Positions 8,406 through 19,216 of a stretch of DNA of 64,000 nucleotides are shown in pieces. The translations under genes and the position numbers were made by a program. Source of the stretch: CAVPDA01 sp963702495 (GTDB lineage: Bacteria > Pseudomonadota > Gammaproteobacteria > Burkholderiales > Rhodocyclaceae); NCBI GenBank assembly GCA_963702495.1, contig CAVPDA010000003.1, positions 496,001 to 560,000 of the forward strand. Direction: 5' to 3'. The notes beneath the pieces are model-generated. The model ran no database searches. It had not been told where the DNA came from and was given only the letters and a program-made list of their open reading frames with translations. The first letter of the stretch is position 1. Every line of letters starts with the position of its first letter.

Positions 8406-9047
8406 TCATCTCGGGATTTCTTTCGCCTTCGACCCGCCCTCGCCTGCCGCTGCCGGCGCCTTGGCGGGCTTCTTCTCCGCGGGCCCCTTCGTCTCTTTGG
8501 CAGCCGCCTTCGGCTCCGCTTTCTTCTCGGGCTTGCTCTGCGCTTTCGCCTCATCCGCCGCAGCGGGTTTCGGCTCGGCCGGCGCCGCCTCCTTCTTCTC
8601 CTCAGCCGCCGCAGCCTTCGGTTCTGCGGCGGGGGCAGCCTTCTCTTCGCCCGCCGGCACTGCCTTCTCTTCGGCGGCGGGAACCGCCTTTTCCTGCTCG
8701 GGTGCGGCCGGCTTCTCGGCACCGCTTTCCGCCGGCTTGCCTTCCACCGCGGCCGGTACCGGAACGGTGCTCGCCGGCGCCTCCATCACGCTGCTCGGCG
8801 CCTTGGGCCGACTGCCCGCAATGTAGCTGAGACCGAGACTGGTCAGGAAGAATACCGTCGCCATGATCGCGGTGGTTCGGCTGAGGAAGTTGGCGGAGCC
8901 CGACGCGCCGAACAGGCTGCCGGACGAACCGCTGCCGAACGCCGCGCCCATGTCGGCGCCCTTGCCGTGCTGCAGCAACACCACGCCGATGACACCGAGG
9001 CCCACCAGGATGTGGAGCGACAGCAGCACGGGAAACAGGAACTCCAT
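8406..9047 (-). CDS. secG: Protein-export membrane protein SecG with long charged C-terminal tail
   Basis: Accessory subunit of the SecYEG translocon. Residues 1-90 are a normal SecG: two membrane segments (about 3-22 and 55-78), the GIGVVLLQHGKGADMGAAFG-type linker and the SLFGASGSANFLSRTTA motif. Residues about 91-213 form a tail made almost only of Ala, Pro, Lys and Glu, which more than doubles the usual ~110-residue length. The ATG at 9047 is chosen for its GAAGGA ribosome site; an ATG nine codons upstream lacks one. It lies 53 bases downstream of tpiA, the standard arrangement. Confidence 0.93.
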   Translation of the reverse strand: MEFLFPVLLSLHILVGLGVIGVVLLQHGKGADMGAAFGSGSSGSLFGASGSANFLSRTTAIMATVFFLTSLGLSYIAGSRPKAPSSVMEAPASTVPVPAAVEGKPAESGAEKPAAPEQEKAVPAAEEKAVPAGEEKAAPAAEPKAAAAEEKKEAAPAEPKPAAADEAKAQSKPEKKAEPKAAAKETKGPAEKKPAKAPAAAGEGGSKAKEIPR

Positions 9048-9100
9048 CTTGAATCCTTCCGCGAACTCATCCATCCGGCGCCGGCGCCGGACTCAGTCTG

Positions 9101-9853
9101 TCAAACAGCGGCCTTGATGATGGCAAGAAAGTCATCCGCCACCAGGGCGGCGCCGCCGATCAGACCCCCATCGATATCCGGCTTGGCGAAAATCTCCCGC
9201 GCGTTCTGCGGCTTGACGCTGCCGCCATACAGAATCTGCACGCCCTGGGCAACGGCCGCGTCGCGCGCCGCGATGCGCGCGCGAATCAGCGCATGCACTT
9301 CCTGCGCCTGCTCCGGCGTCGCCGTGCGTCCGGTGCCGATCGCCCACACCGGCTCGTAGGCGACGACGGCGCGCGCCAGCGTCGCCACGCCGCAGGCATC
9401 CAAGACGGCATCGAGTTGGGTGTTGACCACCTGTGCCGTCACGCCCGCCTCGCGCTGCTCCAGCGTCTCGCCGAGACACAGAATCGGCGTCAGTCCCGCC
9501 TTCAGTGCCGCGTCGTATTTGGCCGCAACCACCGCATCCGTGTCGCCATAGAAGCTGCGTCGTTCGGAGTGGCCGACAATGACGTAACGGCAGCCGAAGT
9601 CGACGATCATCGCCGCGCTGACCTCGCCGGTATAGGCGCCCTGAGCATGCTGACTGAGGTTCTGCGCGCCCCAGGCGAGGGACGTGCCGCCCAGCCGGGC
9701 CTGCGCCTGGGCAAGATACGGGAACGGCACACATACGGCGGCGTCGGCGGCCTCGGTTCCGGGCAGTCCCTTCAACACGGCATCCAGCAGGCGCTCGTTG
9801 GTGGCGAGGTTGCCGTGCATTTTCCAGTTTCCAGCTACGAATTTGCGGCGCAT
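9101..9853 (-). CDS. tpiA: Triose-phosphate isomerase
   Basis: Interconverts dihydroxyacetone phosphate and glyceraldehyde 3-phosphate in glycolysis/gluconeogenesis; a cytoplasmic TIM barrel of 250 residues. Catalytic features seen: N and K in FVAGNWKMHG (residues 5-14), the electrophilic His in VIVGHSERR, the catalytic Glu in AYEPVWAIGTG and the phosphate loop LYGGSVKPQN. The start at ATG 9853 is the family start and follows a GAGG ribosome site. First gene of the tpiA-secG-tRNA-nuo group. Confidence 0.97.
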   Translation of the reverse strand: MRRKFVAGNWKMHGNLATNERLLDAVLKGLPGTEAADAAVCVPFPYLAQAQARLGGTSLAWGAQNLSQHAQGAYTGEVSAAMIVDFGCRYVIVGHSERRSFYGDTDAVVAAKYDAALKAGLTPILCLGETLEQREAGVTAQVVNTQLDAVLDACGVATLARAVVAYEPVWAIGTGRTATPEQAQEVHALIRARIAARDAAVAQGVQILYGGSVKPQNAREIFAKPDIDGGLIGGAALVADDFLAIIKAAV

Positions 9854-9886
9854 GAGAGATCCCTCGGCAACGGAACAAAGCCGTGG

Positions 9887-9916
9887 AGTGTACTGCGAGG
9901 CGGGCGCCGCGGTCAA
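9887..9916 (-). promoter_or_regulatory. sigma70-type promoter of tpiA
   Basis: A -35 TTGACC (9911-9916) and a -10 TACACT (9887-9892) separated by 18 bases, about 34 bases upstream of the tpiA ATG. Both hexamers are close to consensus. The adjoining upstream DNA is the start of the hairpin-repeat array. Confidence 0.6.
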
Positions 9917-9934
9917 ACACGATTGCATTCCGGC

Positions 9935-10248
9935 GCTGCATCACCGGCCGGTTCGAGCCGAACCAAAGGGGCGTAGTGGCTTCGGCCGGCGCTACGCCGC
10001 TTAACCTGTGCTGCGCACAGGTTAGCCTACGCCGCTACATCACCGGCCGGTTCTAGCCGAACCATAAGGCGTAGTGGCTTCGGCCGCGGCTACGCCGCTT
10101 AACCTGCGCTGCGCGCAGGTTAGCCTACGCCGCTACATCACCGGCCGGTTCTAGCCGAACCATAAGGCGTAGTGGCTTCGGCCGCGGCTACGCCGCTTAA
10201 CCTGCGCTGCGCGCAGGTTAGCCTACGCCGCTACATCACCGGCCGGTT

Positions 10249-10259
<11 letters not shown>
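9935..10259. repeat. Tandem array of ~98-bp hairpin-rich repeats (3 full copies plus a partial)
   Basis: Copies begin at 9935 (99 bp), 10034 (98 bp), 10132 (98 bp) and 10230 (first 30 bp only). Copies 2 and 3 are identical. Each unit holds three inverted repeats: a copy of the pstB 3'-end sequence (ACCGGCCGGTTC...GAACC), a GGCGTAG/CTACGCC stem with an inner GGC-TTCG-GCC tetraloop, and a 10-bp stem TAACCTGCGC/GCGCAGGTTA with a 3-base loop. In copy 1 that last stem reads TAACCTGTGC/GCACAGGTTA, so both arms changed together and pairing is kept. This fills the 395-base gap between pstB and tpiA, apart from the tpiA promoter. No coding capacity is apparent. Confidence 0.9.
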
Positions 10260-11040
<781 letters not shown>

Positions 11041-11047
<7 letters not shown>

Positions 11048-11964
11048 TTGATGTTGCGGCGCAGGCGATAACGCAGCCAGATCGCCGTGCCGTTCATCGC
11101 CAGAGTCATCAGCACCAGCACGAAGCCCGCCGCCGCCGCATTGGCCTGGAAGGCCGCTTCGGGACGCGAGGTCCAGTTGAACATCTGGATCGGCATGACG
11201 GTGAAGGGGGCGATCAGCCAGTCGAACAGCCCGGCGGGCGGATCGCCGGTGAACGGCGCGCTGGGCAGAAAGGCAATGAATGTGAGCGCGCCGATGGTGA
11301 TGATGGGCGCGGTCTCGCCGATGGCGCGCGCCATGCCGATGATCACGCCGGTGAGGATGCCGGCGCTGGAATAGGGGAGGATGTGGTCCCACACCGTCTG
11401 CCAGGTGGTGGCGCCGCAGGCGTAGGAGCCTTCGCGGATCATCTGCGGAATCGAGCGGATCGACTCGCGGGTGGCGACGATCACCACCGGCAGAATGAGC
11501 AGGGCCAAAGTCAGACCGGCGGACAGGATGCTCTGGCCGAAGCCGAACTGATAGACGAAGAGGCCGAGCGCCAGCAGGCCATAGACGATGGAAGGCACGC
11601 CGGCGAGATTGGTGACGTTGATCTCGATGACGTCGGTCACCCAGTTCTTGGGCGCGTATTCCTCGAGATAGAGGCCGGCCGCAATCCCCAGCGGCACCGC
11701 CGCCGCCGCGGTGACGATCATCACCAGCGTGGTGCCGACCCAGGCCGAGAGGATGCCGGCGTTTTCCGGGCGCCGCGAGGGGAAATTGGCGAAGAACTCA
11801 TAACTGAGCCGCGGCATACCCTGGACCGCCATGTCCACGAACAGAGCGACGAAGGTCAGCACCCCCACCATCAGGGACACCAGACCGAGCAGGCCGAACA
11901 GGATGTCCCAGCGCTTGTGCTTGGCGATGAGGTCGCGGATCGCCTGAATGTCCTGGGGCGCCAT
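11041..11964 (-). CDS. pstA: Phosphate ABC transporter permease PstA
   Basis: One of two membrane permeases of the Pst importer. 307 residues with about six membrane helices. The ABC-permease EAA-type loop is present in the stretch MIREGSYACGATTWQTVWDHILPYSSAGI (near residue 170), followed by TGVIIGMARAIGETAPI, a phosphate-permease signature. The start lies one base from the pstC stop, and the stop overlaps pstB, so pstC-pstA-pstB are translationally linked. Confidence 0.95.
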
Positions 11965-11965
11965 C

Positions 11966-12919
11966 TCAATACACCTCGCGGTACTTCTTGCGCAGGAAAT
12001 GACCGAGGATGTTGAACATCAGGGTCATCAGCATCAGGGTAAGGCCGGCGGCAAAGATGGTCTGGTAGCCGATGGAGCCGTGGGGCAGATCACCCAGTGC
12101 CACCTGCACGATGTAGGACGTGATGGTCGCTCCCGGTTCCAGGGGGTTGAACGTGAGCTTGGGCTGCATGCCGGCCGCCACCGCCAGAATCATGGTCTCG
12201 CCCACGGCGCGGGAGATGCCCAGGATGTAGGCCGAAGCGATGCCGGAGGTCGCCGCCGGCATCACCACATTGAGAGCGGTCTGCAGCCGGGTGGCCCCCA
12301 TGGCGTAGGAACCTTCCCGCAGGGACATCGGCACGGCGCGCATGGCGTCTTCCGACAGCGAACTGACGTAGGGGATGATCATGACACCCATCACCAGGCC
12401 GGCCGACAGCAGGTTGAAGCCCGGCAGACCCGGATAGATCTTCTGCAGCAGCGGCGTGATGAAAACCAGGGCGAAGTAGCCATAGACAATGGTCGGCACA
12501 CCCCCCAGCAACTCCAGGAACGGCTTGGCCACCTCACGCACCTTGAACGGAGCGAACTCCGAGAGGTAGATGGCAATGATCGTCCCCAGCGGAATCGCCA
12601 CCGCCAGGGCAACGAACGAACTGGTGAGGGTGCCCGAGAGCAGCACCATGATGCCGAAGTGGGCGTCGTCGAACAGCGGAGTCCATTGCGTGTCGGTCAG
12701 GAAATCCAGGATCGACACCTGGCTGAAGAACACCGCCGACTCCTTGACCAGGATGTACACGATGGCGACGGTGGTGAATACCGACATCGAGGCAGCGAGG
12801 AAGAGCACCGCCTCGATGGCCCGCTCCTTGACGTGACGGAAGTGCTTCTTCTTGAGGCGATCACTGACGCTGGCGGGATTCATCAGTTCCGCTCGATCGA
12901 AGGAGGCAATGGATGCCAT
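11966..12919 (-). CDS. pstC: Phosphate ABC transporter permease PstC
   Basis: Partner permease of PstA, 317 residues, about six membrane helices; the first is near residues 35-55. The EAA loop MSLREGSYAMGATRLQTALNVVMPAA and the motif AYILGISRAVGETMILAVAAG are visible near residues 195-240. The ATG at 12919 (MASIASF) has a CCAGG ribosome site; the next Met (12883, MNPASVSD) is a possible alternative. It follows pstS across a terminator hairpin, which would lower permease expression relative to the binding protein. Confidence 0.94.
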   Translation of the reverse strand: MASIASFDRAELMNPASVSDRLKKKHFRHVKERAIEAVLFLAASMSVFTTVAIVYILVKESAVFFSQVSILDFLTDTQWTPLFDDAHFGIMVLLSGTLTSSFVALAVAIPLGTIIAIYLSEFAPFKVREVAKPFLELLGGVPTIVYGYFALVFITPLLQKIYPGLPGFNLLSAGLVMGVMIIPYVSSLSEDAMRAVPMSLREGSYAMGATRLQTALNVVMPAATSGIASAYILGISRAVGETMILAVAAGMQPKLTFNPLEPGATITSYIVQVALGDLPHGSIGYQTIFAAGLTLMLMTLMFNILGHFLRKKYREVY

Positions 12920-12965
12920 GGTTGACCTGGATGTTCGAAATTCTACCCGTGTTTCGGAACCGGCA

Positions 12966-13002
12966 ACAAAACGCCCCCCGGGCACGGGATGCCCGAGGGG
13001 CG
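12966..13002 (-). terminator. Intrinsic terminator between pstS and pstC
   Basis: A 13-bp GC-rich stem (12972-12984 with 12990-13002, one G-U pair) and a 5-base loop, followed on the minus strand by TTTTGTTG. It lies 14 bases after the pstS stop. Its place inside the operon suggests partial termination, so that the binding protein is made in excess over the membrane subunits. Confidence 0.8.
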
Positions 13003-13015
13003 GATGCGGCCAGGA

Positions 13016-14011
<996 letters not shown>

Positions 14012-14048
14012 CAATCTCTCCTTGTTCGGATTCGAAATAAACGGGGAG

Positions 14049-14082
14049 AGTCTATGACTCATTTGTTACGCCCATGTGACAA
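14049..14082 (-). promoter_or_regulatory. Putative Pho box and -10 of pstS
   Basis: On the minus strand TTGTCAC and GTAAC-type half sites recur 11 bases apart (14065-14082), the spacing of a PhoB-binding Pho box (CTGTCAT repeats). A -10-like TAGACT follows at 14049-14054, so the box would replace the -35. The second half site is degenerate. Assigned mainly from position upstream of pstS. Confidence 0.4.
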
Positions 14083-14112
14083 GTTGCAGTGCACCATCGC
14101 AGCCGGCGACCC

Positions 14113-15477
14113 TCAGGCAGCGGCACGCTGCACCGCATCGGCGATGTTCTGCGCCAGATTCTTGACCAGTGCGGCATCCTGCCCCTCGACCATGACCCGC
14201 AGCAGCGGCTCGGTCCCGGAAGGCCGCAGGAGGATACGCCCCGCCGTCCCCAGTTCGCGCTCGGCGGCCTGGCGGGCGGCGTCGATGCCCGGCGCCGCCT
14301 TCCAGTCGAAGCCCGCCGGCACCCGAACATTGATCAGCACCTGCGGATACAGCGTAAGTTCCCGGCAAGCTTCGGCCAGGGTGACCCCCTGCTGGCGCAG
14401 GGCCGCCAGGACCTGAAGGGCGGAAACGATGCCGTCGCCCGTGGTATGCCGGTCGAGGCAGATGATGTGGCCCGAGTTCTCGCCGCCGAGCCGCCAGCCG
14501 CGCTCGTGCATCATCTCCAGCACATAGCGGTCGCCCACCTGGGCGCGGGCGAAGGCAATGCCGAGCCGTTCCAGCGCATGCTCGAAACCGAGGTTGGTCA
14601 TGAGGGTGCCGACCACGCCCGGAACCCGCCCCTCCTGCGCACGCTGCCGCGCCATGACGTAGAGCAGTTGATCGCCGTCGTAGAGGACGCCCTTGCTGTC
14701 GGCCATCAGCACGCGGTCGGCATCGCCGTCGAGGGCGATGCCGATGTCGGCGCGGTGTTCGAGCACGGCGCGCTTGAGCGACGCCGGCACCGTCGCGCCG
14801 ACGCCGTCGTTGATGTTGAGGCCGTTGGGTTCGACGCCCACCTTCACCACTTCGGCGCCGAGCTCGTGGAAGACGCTGGGGGCGACCGAATAGGCGGCGC
14901 CGTGGGCGCAGTCCACCGCGATCCTCAGGCCGCGCAGGTCCAGATCATGGGGAACCGTGCTCTTGCAAAACTCGATGTAGCGCCCGGCCGCATCGTCGAT
15001 GCGGCGGGCCTTGCCGAGGCGAGCCGATTCCATGCAGCCCATCGGCTGCTCCATGCGCGCCTCGATGTCCTCCTCCACCGCATCCGGCAGCTTGTGTCCG
15101 CCGGCGGAGAAGAACTTGATGCCGTTATCCTGATAGGCGTTGTGCGAGGCGGAAATCACGATGCCGGCCTGCAATCGCAGGGCGCGGGTGAGATAGGCCA
15201 CCGCCGGCGTCGGCATCGGCCCGGCCAGCATCACGTCCACGCCGGCCGCCGAAAGTCCTGACTCCAAGGCCGCCTCCAGCATGTAACCGGAGATCCGCGT
15301 GTCCTTGCCGATCAGGACCGCGGGACGCTCGCTCTCCCTGGCATCGCTGCGCGCCAGCTCCCGCGCCACCAGCGTGAGGCCCGCCGCATAGCCCAGCCGC
15401 AGCACGAAATCCGGCGTGATGGGCAGTTGCCCGACCCGCCCCCGCACGCCATCGGTGCCGAAGTATTTTCTTCCCAT
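14113..15477 (-). CDS. glmM: Phosphoglucosamine mutase
   Basis: Converts glucosamine-6-phosphate to glucosamine-1-phosphate for UDP-GlcNAc, peptidoglycan and LPS synthesis; cytoplasmic, 454 residues. The N-terminus KYFGTDGVRGRVG is the family hallmark. The active-site serine lies in GIVISASHNAYQDNGIKFF (near residue 100), the metal-binding loop is DGDADR (near 242) and the sugar-binding loop GGENSGHI lies near 325. C-terminal RPSGTEPLLRVMVEG binds phosphate. The start at 15477 (MGRKYF) is the family start. The usual folP and ftsH genes are upstream. Confidence 0.97.
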   Translation of the reverse strand: MGRKYFGTDGVRGRVGQLPITPDFVLRLGYAAGLTLVARELARSDARESERPAVLIGKDTRISGYMLEAALESGLSAAGVDVMLAGPMPTPAVAYLTRALRLQAGIVISASHNAYQDNGIKFFSAGGHKLPDAVEEDIEARMEQPMGCMESARLGKARRIDDAAGRYIEFCKSTVPHDLDLRGLRIAVDCAHGAAYSVAPSVFHELGAEVVKVGVEPNGLNINDGVGATVPASLKRAVLEHRADIGIALDGDADRVLMADSKGVLYDGDQLLYVMARQRAQEGRVPGVVGTLMTNLGFEHALERLGIAFARAQVGDRYVLEMMHERGWRLGGENSGHIICLDRHTTGDGIVSALQVLAALRQQGVTLAEACRELTLYPQVLINVRVPAGFDWKAAPGIDAARQAAERELGTAGRILLRPSGTEPLLRVMVEGQDAALVKNLAQNIADAVQRAAA

Positions 15478-15499
15478 TATTTTCCTACCCTGAGTTTTC

Positions 15500-16342
15500 C
15501 TACCTTGAAAGGTGATCTTCGCCGGCGACGCGCCACACCGCCAGGGCGTCGCGCGTCGCCGCCACGTCATGCACCCGCACGATGCGGGCGCCCTTGGCCA
15601 CCGCCACCAGCGCCGCGGCCACGCTCGCCGGCACGCGCTCGGTCACCTTGCGGCCGGTGAGCTTACCCAGCACCGATTTGCGCGACAGGCCCACCAGCAG
15701 CGGGAATCCCAGAACGTGAAAGGCATCGAGGTGGCGCAGCAAGGCGAGATTGTGCTCCGCGCTCTTGCCGAAGCCGAAGCCGGGATCGAGAACGATGCGC
15801 TCGTCGGCGATGCCCGCGGCGCGGGCGGCCTCCACGCGCTCGATGAGAAAGCTCGCCACCTCGCCCACCACGTCCCCGTACTGCGGATCGTCCTGCATGG
15901 ACTGGGGCGTGCCCTTCATGTGCATCAGGCATACCGCCGCGTCGTTGCGGGCCGCCGCCTCCATTGCGCCGGGGGCGCGCAGGGCGTTGATGTCGTTGAT
16001 CATGGACGCCCCCGCCGCCACCGCCTGGCGCATCACCGCCGGCTTCACGGTGTCGACCGAGAGGGGAACGCCGGCGTCGCGCAGCGCCTCGATCACCGGC
16101 ATGACGCGGCGCAATTCCTCGTCCTCGGGCACCGGCGCCGCGCCGGGGCGGGAGGATTCACCGCCGATGTCGAGGATGTCCGCCCCTTCCGCAATGAAGG
16201 CCCGGCCCTGCTCCACCGCCCGCGCCACATCGATGGCGACGCCGTCCCCGGAAAAGGAATCCGGCGTGCAGTTGATGATCCCCATGATCAGCGGGCGATC
16301 GAGCCTCAGGCGAAAGCGGCCACAATGAAGTTCGGGAATCAT
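15500..16342 (-). CDS. folP: Dihydropteroate synthase
   Basis: Condenses p-aminobenzoate with dihydropterin pyrophosphate in folate synthesis (the sulfonamide target). 280 residues from ATG 16342; an ATG at 16354 would add four residues, and neither has a strong ribosome site. Signatures: GIINCTPDSFSGDG (residues 20-33; most homologues have NVTPDSFSDGG), DIGGESSRPGA near 57, LDPGFGFGKSAEHN near 200 and a GLSRKSVLG loop near 222. It lies between ftsH and glmM, its conserved position. Confidence 0.94.
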   Translation of the reverse strand: MIPELHCGRFRLRLDRPLIMGIINCTPDSFSGDGVAIDVARAVEQGRAFIAEGADILDIGGESSRPGAAPVPEDEELRRVMPVIEALRDAGVPLSVDTVKPAVMRQAVAAGASMINDINALRAPGAMEAAARNDAAVCLMHMKGTPQSMQDDPQYGDVVGEVASFLIERVEAARAAGIADERIVLDPGFGFGKSAEHNLALLRHLDAFHVLGFPLLVGLSRKSVLGKLTGRKVTERVPASVAAALVAVAKGARIVRVHDVAATRDALAVWRVAGEDHLSR

Positions 16343-16369
16343 GTCGGGGAACATCCACTGCCGGGATAC

Positions 16370-16396
16370 AAAAAAACCGGGCCGCTGGGCCCGGTT
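16370..16396 (-). terminator. Intrinsic terminator after ftsH
   Basis: A perfect 9-bp stem AACCGGGCC/GGCCCGGTT with a 4-base loop, followed on the minus strand by seven T residues (16370-16376). It lies 16 bases after the ftsH stop and just before folP, so folP transcription must come from read-through or from a promoter inside this short gap. Confidence 0.9.
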
Positions 16397-16412
16397 CGTC
16401 TGCAATGAAAGC

Positions 16413-18293
16413 TTACGCGGCCGCCGCCGCGCTCGGCGCCGTTCCCGAAGCGTCGTCCACGGGCGCCTTGGGCGGGGCGCTGGTCGGCTTGGGCGGACGC
16501 GGCGGCTTGCCGGCCATGATGTCGTTGATCTGGTCGGCGTCCAGCGTTTCCCACTCCAGCAGGGTCTTGGCCATCATCTCCACCTTGTCGCGGTTCTCGT
16601 CCAGCAGGCGCCGCGCCAAGCCATACTGCTGATCGATGATGCGCCGGATTTCGGCATCGACCTTCTGCATCGTCGTTTCGGAGACGTTCTTGTGCGTCGT
16701 GATCGAGCGGCCGAGGAACACCTCGCCCTCGTTCTCGCCGTAAACCATCGGTCCCAGGGCATCGGACATGCCCCACTGCGTCACCATGCGGCGTGCCATC
16801 TCGGTGGCGCGCTCGAAGTCGTTGGAAGCGCCGGTGGTCATCTGATTCATGAACAGTTCTTCGGCGATGCGACCGCCGAACAGGACCGAGATGTTCTCCA
16901 ACAGCCGTTCCTTGTCGGTGCTGTAGCGGTCCGACTCCGGCAACTGCATGGTTACCCCCAGGGCGCGGCCGCGCGGAATGATCGTCACCTTGTGCACCGG
17001 ATCGGTCTTGGGCAGCAGCTTGGCCACCACGACGTGGCCGGATTCGTGATAGGCGGTGTTGCGGCGCTCCTCCTCGGGCATCACCATCGAGCGGCGCTCC
17101 GCGCCCATCATGATCTTGTCCTTGGCGCGCTCGAAATCGTCCATGTCTACGAGCCGCTTGTTCTGGCGCGCGGCGAACAGCGCCGCCTCGTTCACCAGGT
17201 TGGCCAGATCGGCGCCGGCGAATCCGGGCGTGCCGCGGGCGATGATATCCGCCTTGACGTCGGGTGCGATCGGCACCTTGCGCATATGCACCAGCAGGAT
17301 CTGCTCGCGGCCGCGGATATCCGGCAACGGCACCACCACCTGGCGGTCGAAGCGGCCCGGGCGCAGCAGGGCCGGGTCGAGCACGTCGGGACGGTTGGTG
17401 GCGGCGATGACGATGACGCCGGCAGTGCCTTCGAAGCCGTCCATTTCCACCAGCAACTGGTTGAGGGTCTGCTCGCGCTCGTCGTTGCCGCCGCCGAGAC
17501 CGGCGCCGCGCTGGCGGCCGACGGCGTCGATTTCGTCGATGAAGATGATGCACGGCGCTTGCTTCTTCGCCTGCTCGAACATGTCGCGCACGCGGGCCGC
17601 GCCCACGCCGACGAACATCTCCACGAAATCGGAACCGGAGATGCTGAAGAACGGAACCTTGGCCTCGCCGGCGATGGCCTTGGCAAGCAGGGTCTTGCCG
17701 GTGCCCGGCGAGCCCACCATCAGCACGCCCTTGGGAATCCGCCCGCCGAGCTTCTGAAACTTGGATGGGTCGCGCAGGAAATCGACCAGCTCCGAAACCT
17801 CTTCCTTGGCCTCATCGCAGCCGGCGACGTCGGCGAAGGTGACCGAATTGGTCGATTCGTCGAGCATGCGCGCCCGCGACTTGCCGAAGGAAAACGCGCC
17901 GCCGCGTCCGCCCCCCTGCATCTGGCGCATGAAGAAGACCCAGACGCCGATCAGCAGCAGCATGGGAAACCAGGAGACAAAAATGCTCATGAGGAAGGAC
18001 TGCTCCTCCTCCGGCTTCGCCACCACCTTCACGTTGTTCTTGAGCAGGTCGGAGACCAGCCAGATGTCGTGGGGAGCATAGGAGGTGATTTTCTTGCCCT
18101 CGGTGGTGGTGGCATCGAGCACGCGGCCCTGGATCACGACCTTGGCGATGCGGCCGGCCTTCACCTCCTCGAGGAACTGGGAGTATTCCATCGAGCTCTG
18201 GGCGACCTGACGCGTGTTGAACTGGTTGAACACCGTCATGAGGACGATGCCGATCACCAGCCAAATTGCCAAATTCTTGAAAAGATTGTTCAA
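16413..18293 (-). CDS. ftsH: ATP-dependent zinc metalloprotease FtsH
   Basis: Membrane-anchored AAA+ protease that degrades misfolded membrane proteins and regulators. 626 residues. Two membrane helices (about 5-24 and 100-120) flank a periplasmic domain. The AAA module has Walker A GSPGTGKT (near residue 195), Walker B IIFIDEID and the SRH arginines (ALLRPGRFDRQV). The zinc site is HESGH near 417, with the third ligand in DPVH..SNDFERATEMA. The C-terminal tail is Pro/Ala-rich. Directly downstream of rlmE, as in many proteobacteria. Confidence 0.97.
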   Translation of the reverse strand: MNNLFKNLAIWLVIGIVLMTVFNQFNTRQVAQSSMEYSQFLEEVKAGRIAKVVIQGRVLDATTTEGKKITSYAPHDIWLVSDLLKNNVKVVAKPEEEQSFLMSIFVSWFPMLLLIGVWVFFMRQMQGGGRGGAFSFGKSRARMLDESTNSVTFADVAGCDEAKEEVSELVDFLRDPSKFQKLGGRIPKGVLMVGSPGTGKTLLAKAIAGEAKVPFFSISGSDFVEMFVGVGAARVRDMFEQAKKQAPCIIFIDEIDAVGRQRGAGLGGGNDEREQTLNQLLVEMDGFEGTAGVIVIAATNRPDVLDPALLRPGRFDRQVVVPLPDIRGREQILLVHMRKVPIAPDVKADIIARGTPGFAGADLANLVNEAALFAARQNKRLVDMDDFERAKDKIMMGAERRSMVMPEEERRNTAYHESGHVVVAKLLPKTDPVHKVTIIPRGRALGVTMQLPESDRYSTDKERLLENISVLFGGRIAEELFMNQMTTGASNDFERATEMARRMVTQWGMSDALGPMVYGENEGEVFLGRSITTHKNVSETTMQKVDAEIRRIIDQQYGLARRLLDENRDKVEMMAKTLLEWETLDADQINDIMAGKPPRPPKPTSAPPKAPVDDASGTAPSAAAAA

Positions 18294-18410
18294 TTGCGCT
18301 CCTCATCGGCCCCGCGCGGGGCCCGGCATGTGAAATCCCTGGATCAGACCCATTCTAAGACCGATTGTTCCGGCAGGCAAACGCTCGATTTTCCACCGAA
18401 AAATGGCGAA

Positions 18411-19046
18411 TTACGCGGCGGGCACCGGCCCGCGCCGGTCCCGCCCCAGCAGATAGATTTCGCTGCTGCGCTCGCGCGAGGCTTTCGGCTTGCGCACCGC
18501 CACGGTCCGAAACACCGCCAGCATGGCCCGTCGCACTTCCTCGAAGCCGGCGCCGTGGAACAGCTTGACCAGCATGTCCCCGCCCGGTTTCAGATGCAGC
18601 GCCGCAAACTCCAGCGTCAGTTCGGCGAGGTGCACGGTGCGCGCCTGGTCGCTCACGGCTATGCCCGACATATTGGGTGCCATGTCGCTCAATACAAGGT
18701 CCACCGGGGCACCGCCGAGGATGCAGTTCAACCGCGCCAGGGGTTCATCCTCGCGGAAATCGCCCTGGATGAATTCCACGCCAGCCAGCGCCTCCATGGC
18801 CAGCAGGTCCAGCGCCACCACCCGTCCCGCAGGACCGACACGGTGCGCCACGACCTGGCACCAACTGCCGGGCGCCGCACCCAGATCCACCACTGTCATG
18901 CCGGAGCGCAGTAGGCGGTCCTGGTGATCGATTTCCATCAGCTTGAATGCCGCTCGCGAGCGGTAGCCCTCGGCCTTCGCGCGATGCACGTAGGGGTCCG
19001 TGACATGTTCGTGCAGCCAGGCCCGACTGCTCGGCTTCCTCTTCAT
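18411..19046 (-). CDS. rlmE: 23S rRNA (uridine-2'-O-)-methyltransferase RlmE (FtsJ/RrmJ)
   Basis: Methylates U2552 of 23S rRNA in the A-loop using SAM; cytoplasmic, 211 residues. SAM-binding motif VVDLGAAPGSWCQVV lies near residue 52; catalytic K-D-K-E residues fit K in AAFKLMEIDH, D in LVLSDMAPNMSG, K in DMLVKLFHG and E in RSSEIYLLG. The ATG at 19046 (MKRKPSSRAW) matches the family start; the long upstream extension is translated intergenic repeat sequence. Heads the rlmE-ftsH-folP-glmM group and is divergent from yhbY. Confidence 0.95.
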   Translation of the reverse strand: MKRKPSSRAWLHEHVTDPYVHRAKAEGYRSRAAFKLMEIDHQDRLLRSGMTVVDLGAAPGSWCQVVAHRVGPAGRVVALDLLAMEALAGVEFIQGDFREDEPLARLNCILGGAPVDLVLSDMAPNMSGIAVSDQARTVHLAELTLEFAALHLKPGGDMLVKLFHGAGFEEVRRAMLAVFRTVAVRKPKASRERSSEIYLLGRDRRGPVPAA

Positions 19047-19216
19047 CGCCGGAACGAACAAACCGGAGCCGAGCCGCGCTCGACGTTCCCCTCGCCCGCC
19101 GGGCAGCGGGAACGGGGGCGGGGGAAACACCCATGGCACCACAACATTTCGTGCATGCAATCTACGCTCGTCGCCATGGGCGTTAGAATGTCGCGCCGCC
19201 TCAATCCAACACCATC

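Noticed and set aside
19075..19125. GC-rich inverted sequence upstream of rlmE as a terminator
   Set aside because: Pairing is imperfect (CCCGC/GCGGG core only) and no U-tract follows; more likely a degenerate intergenic element like the one at 31001.
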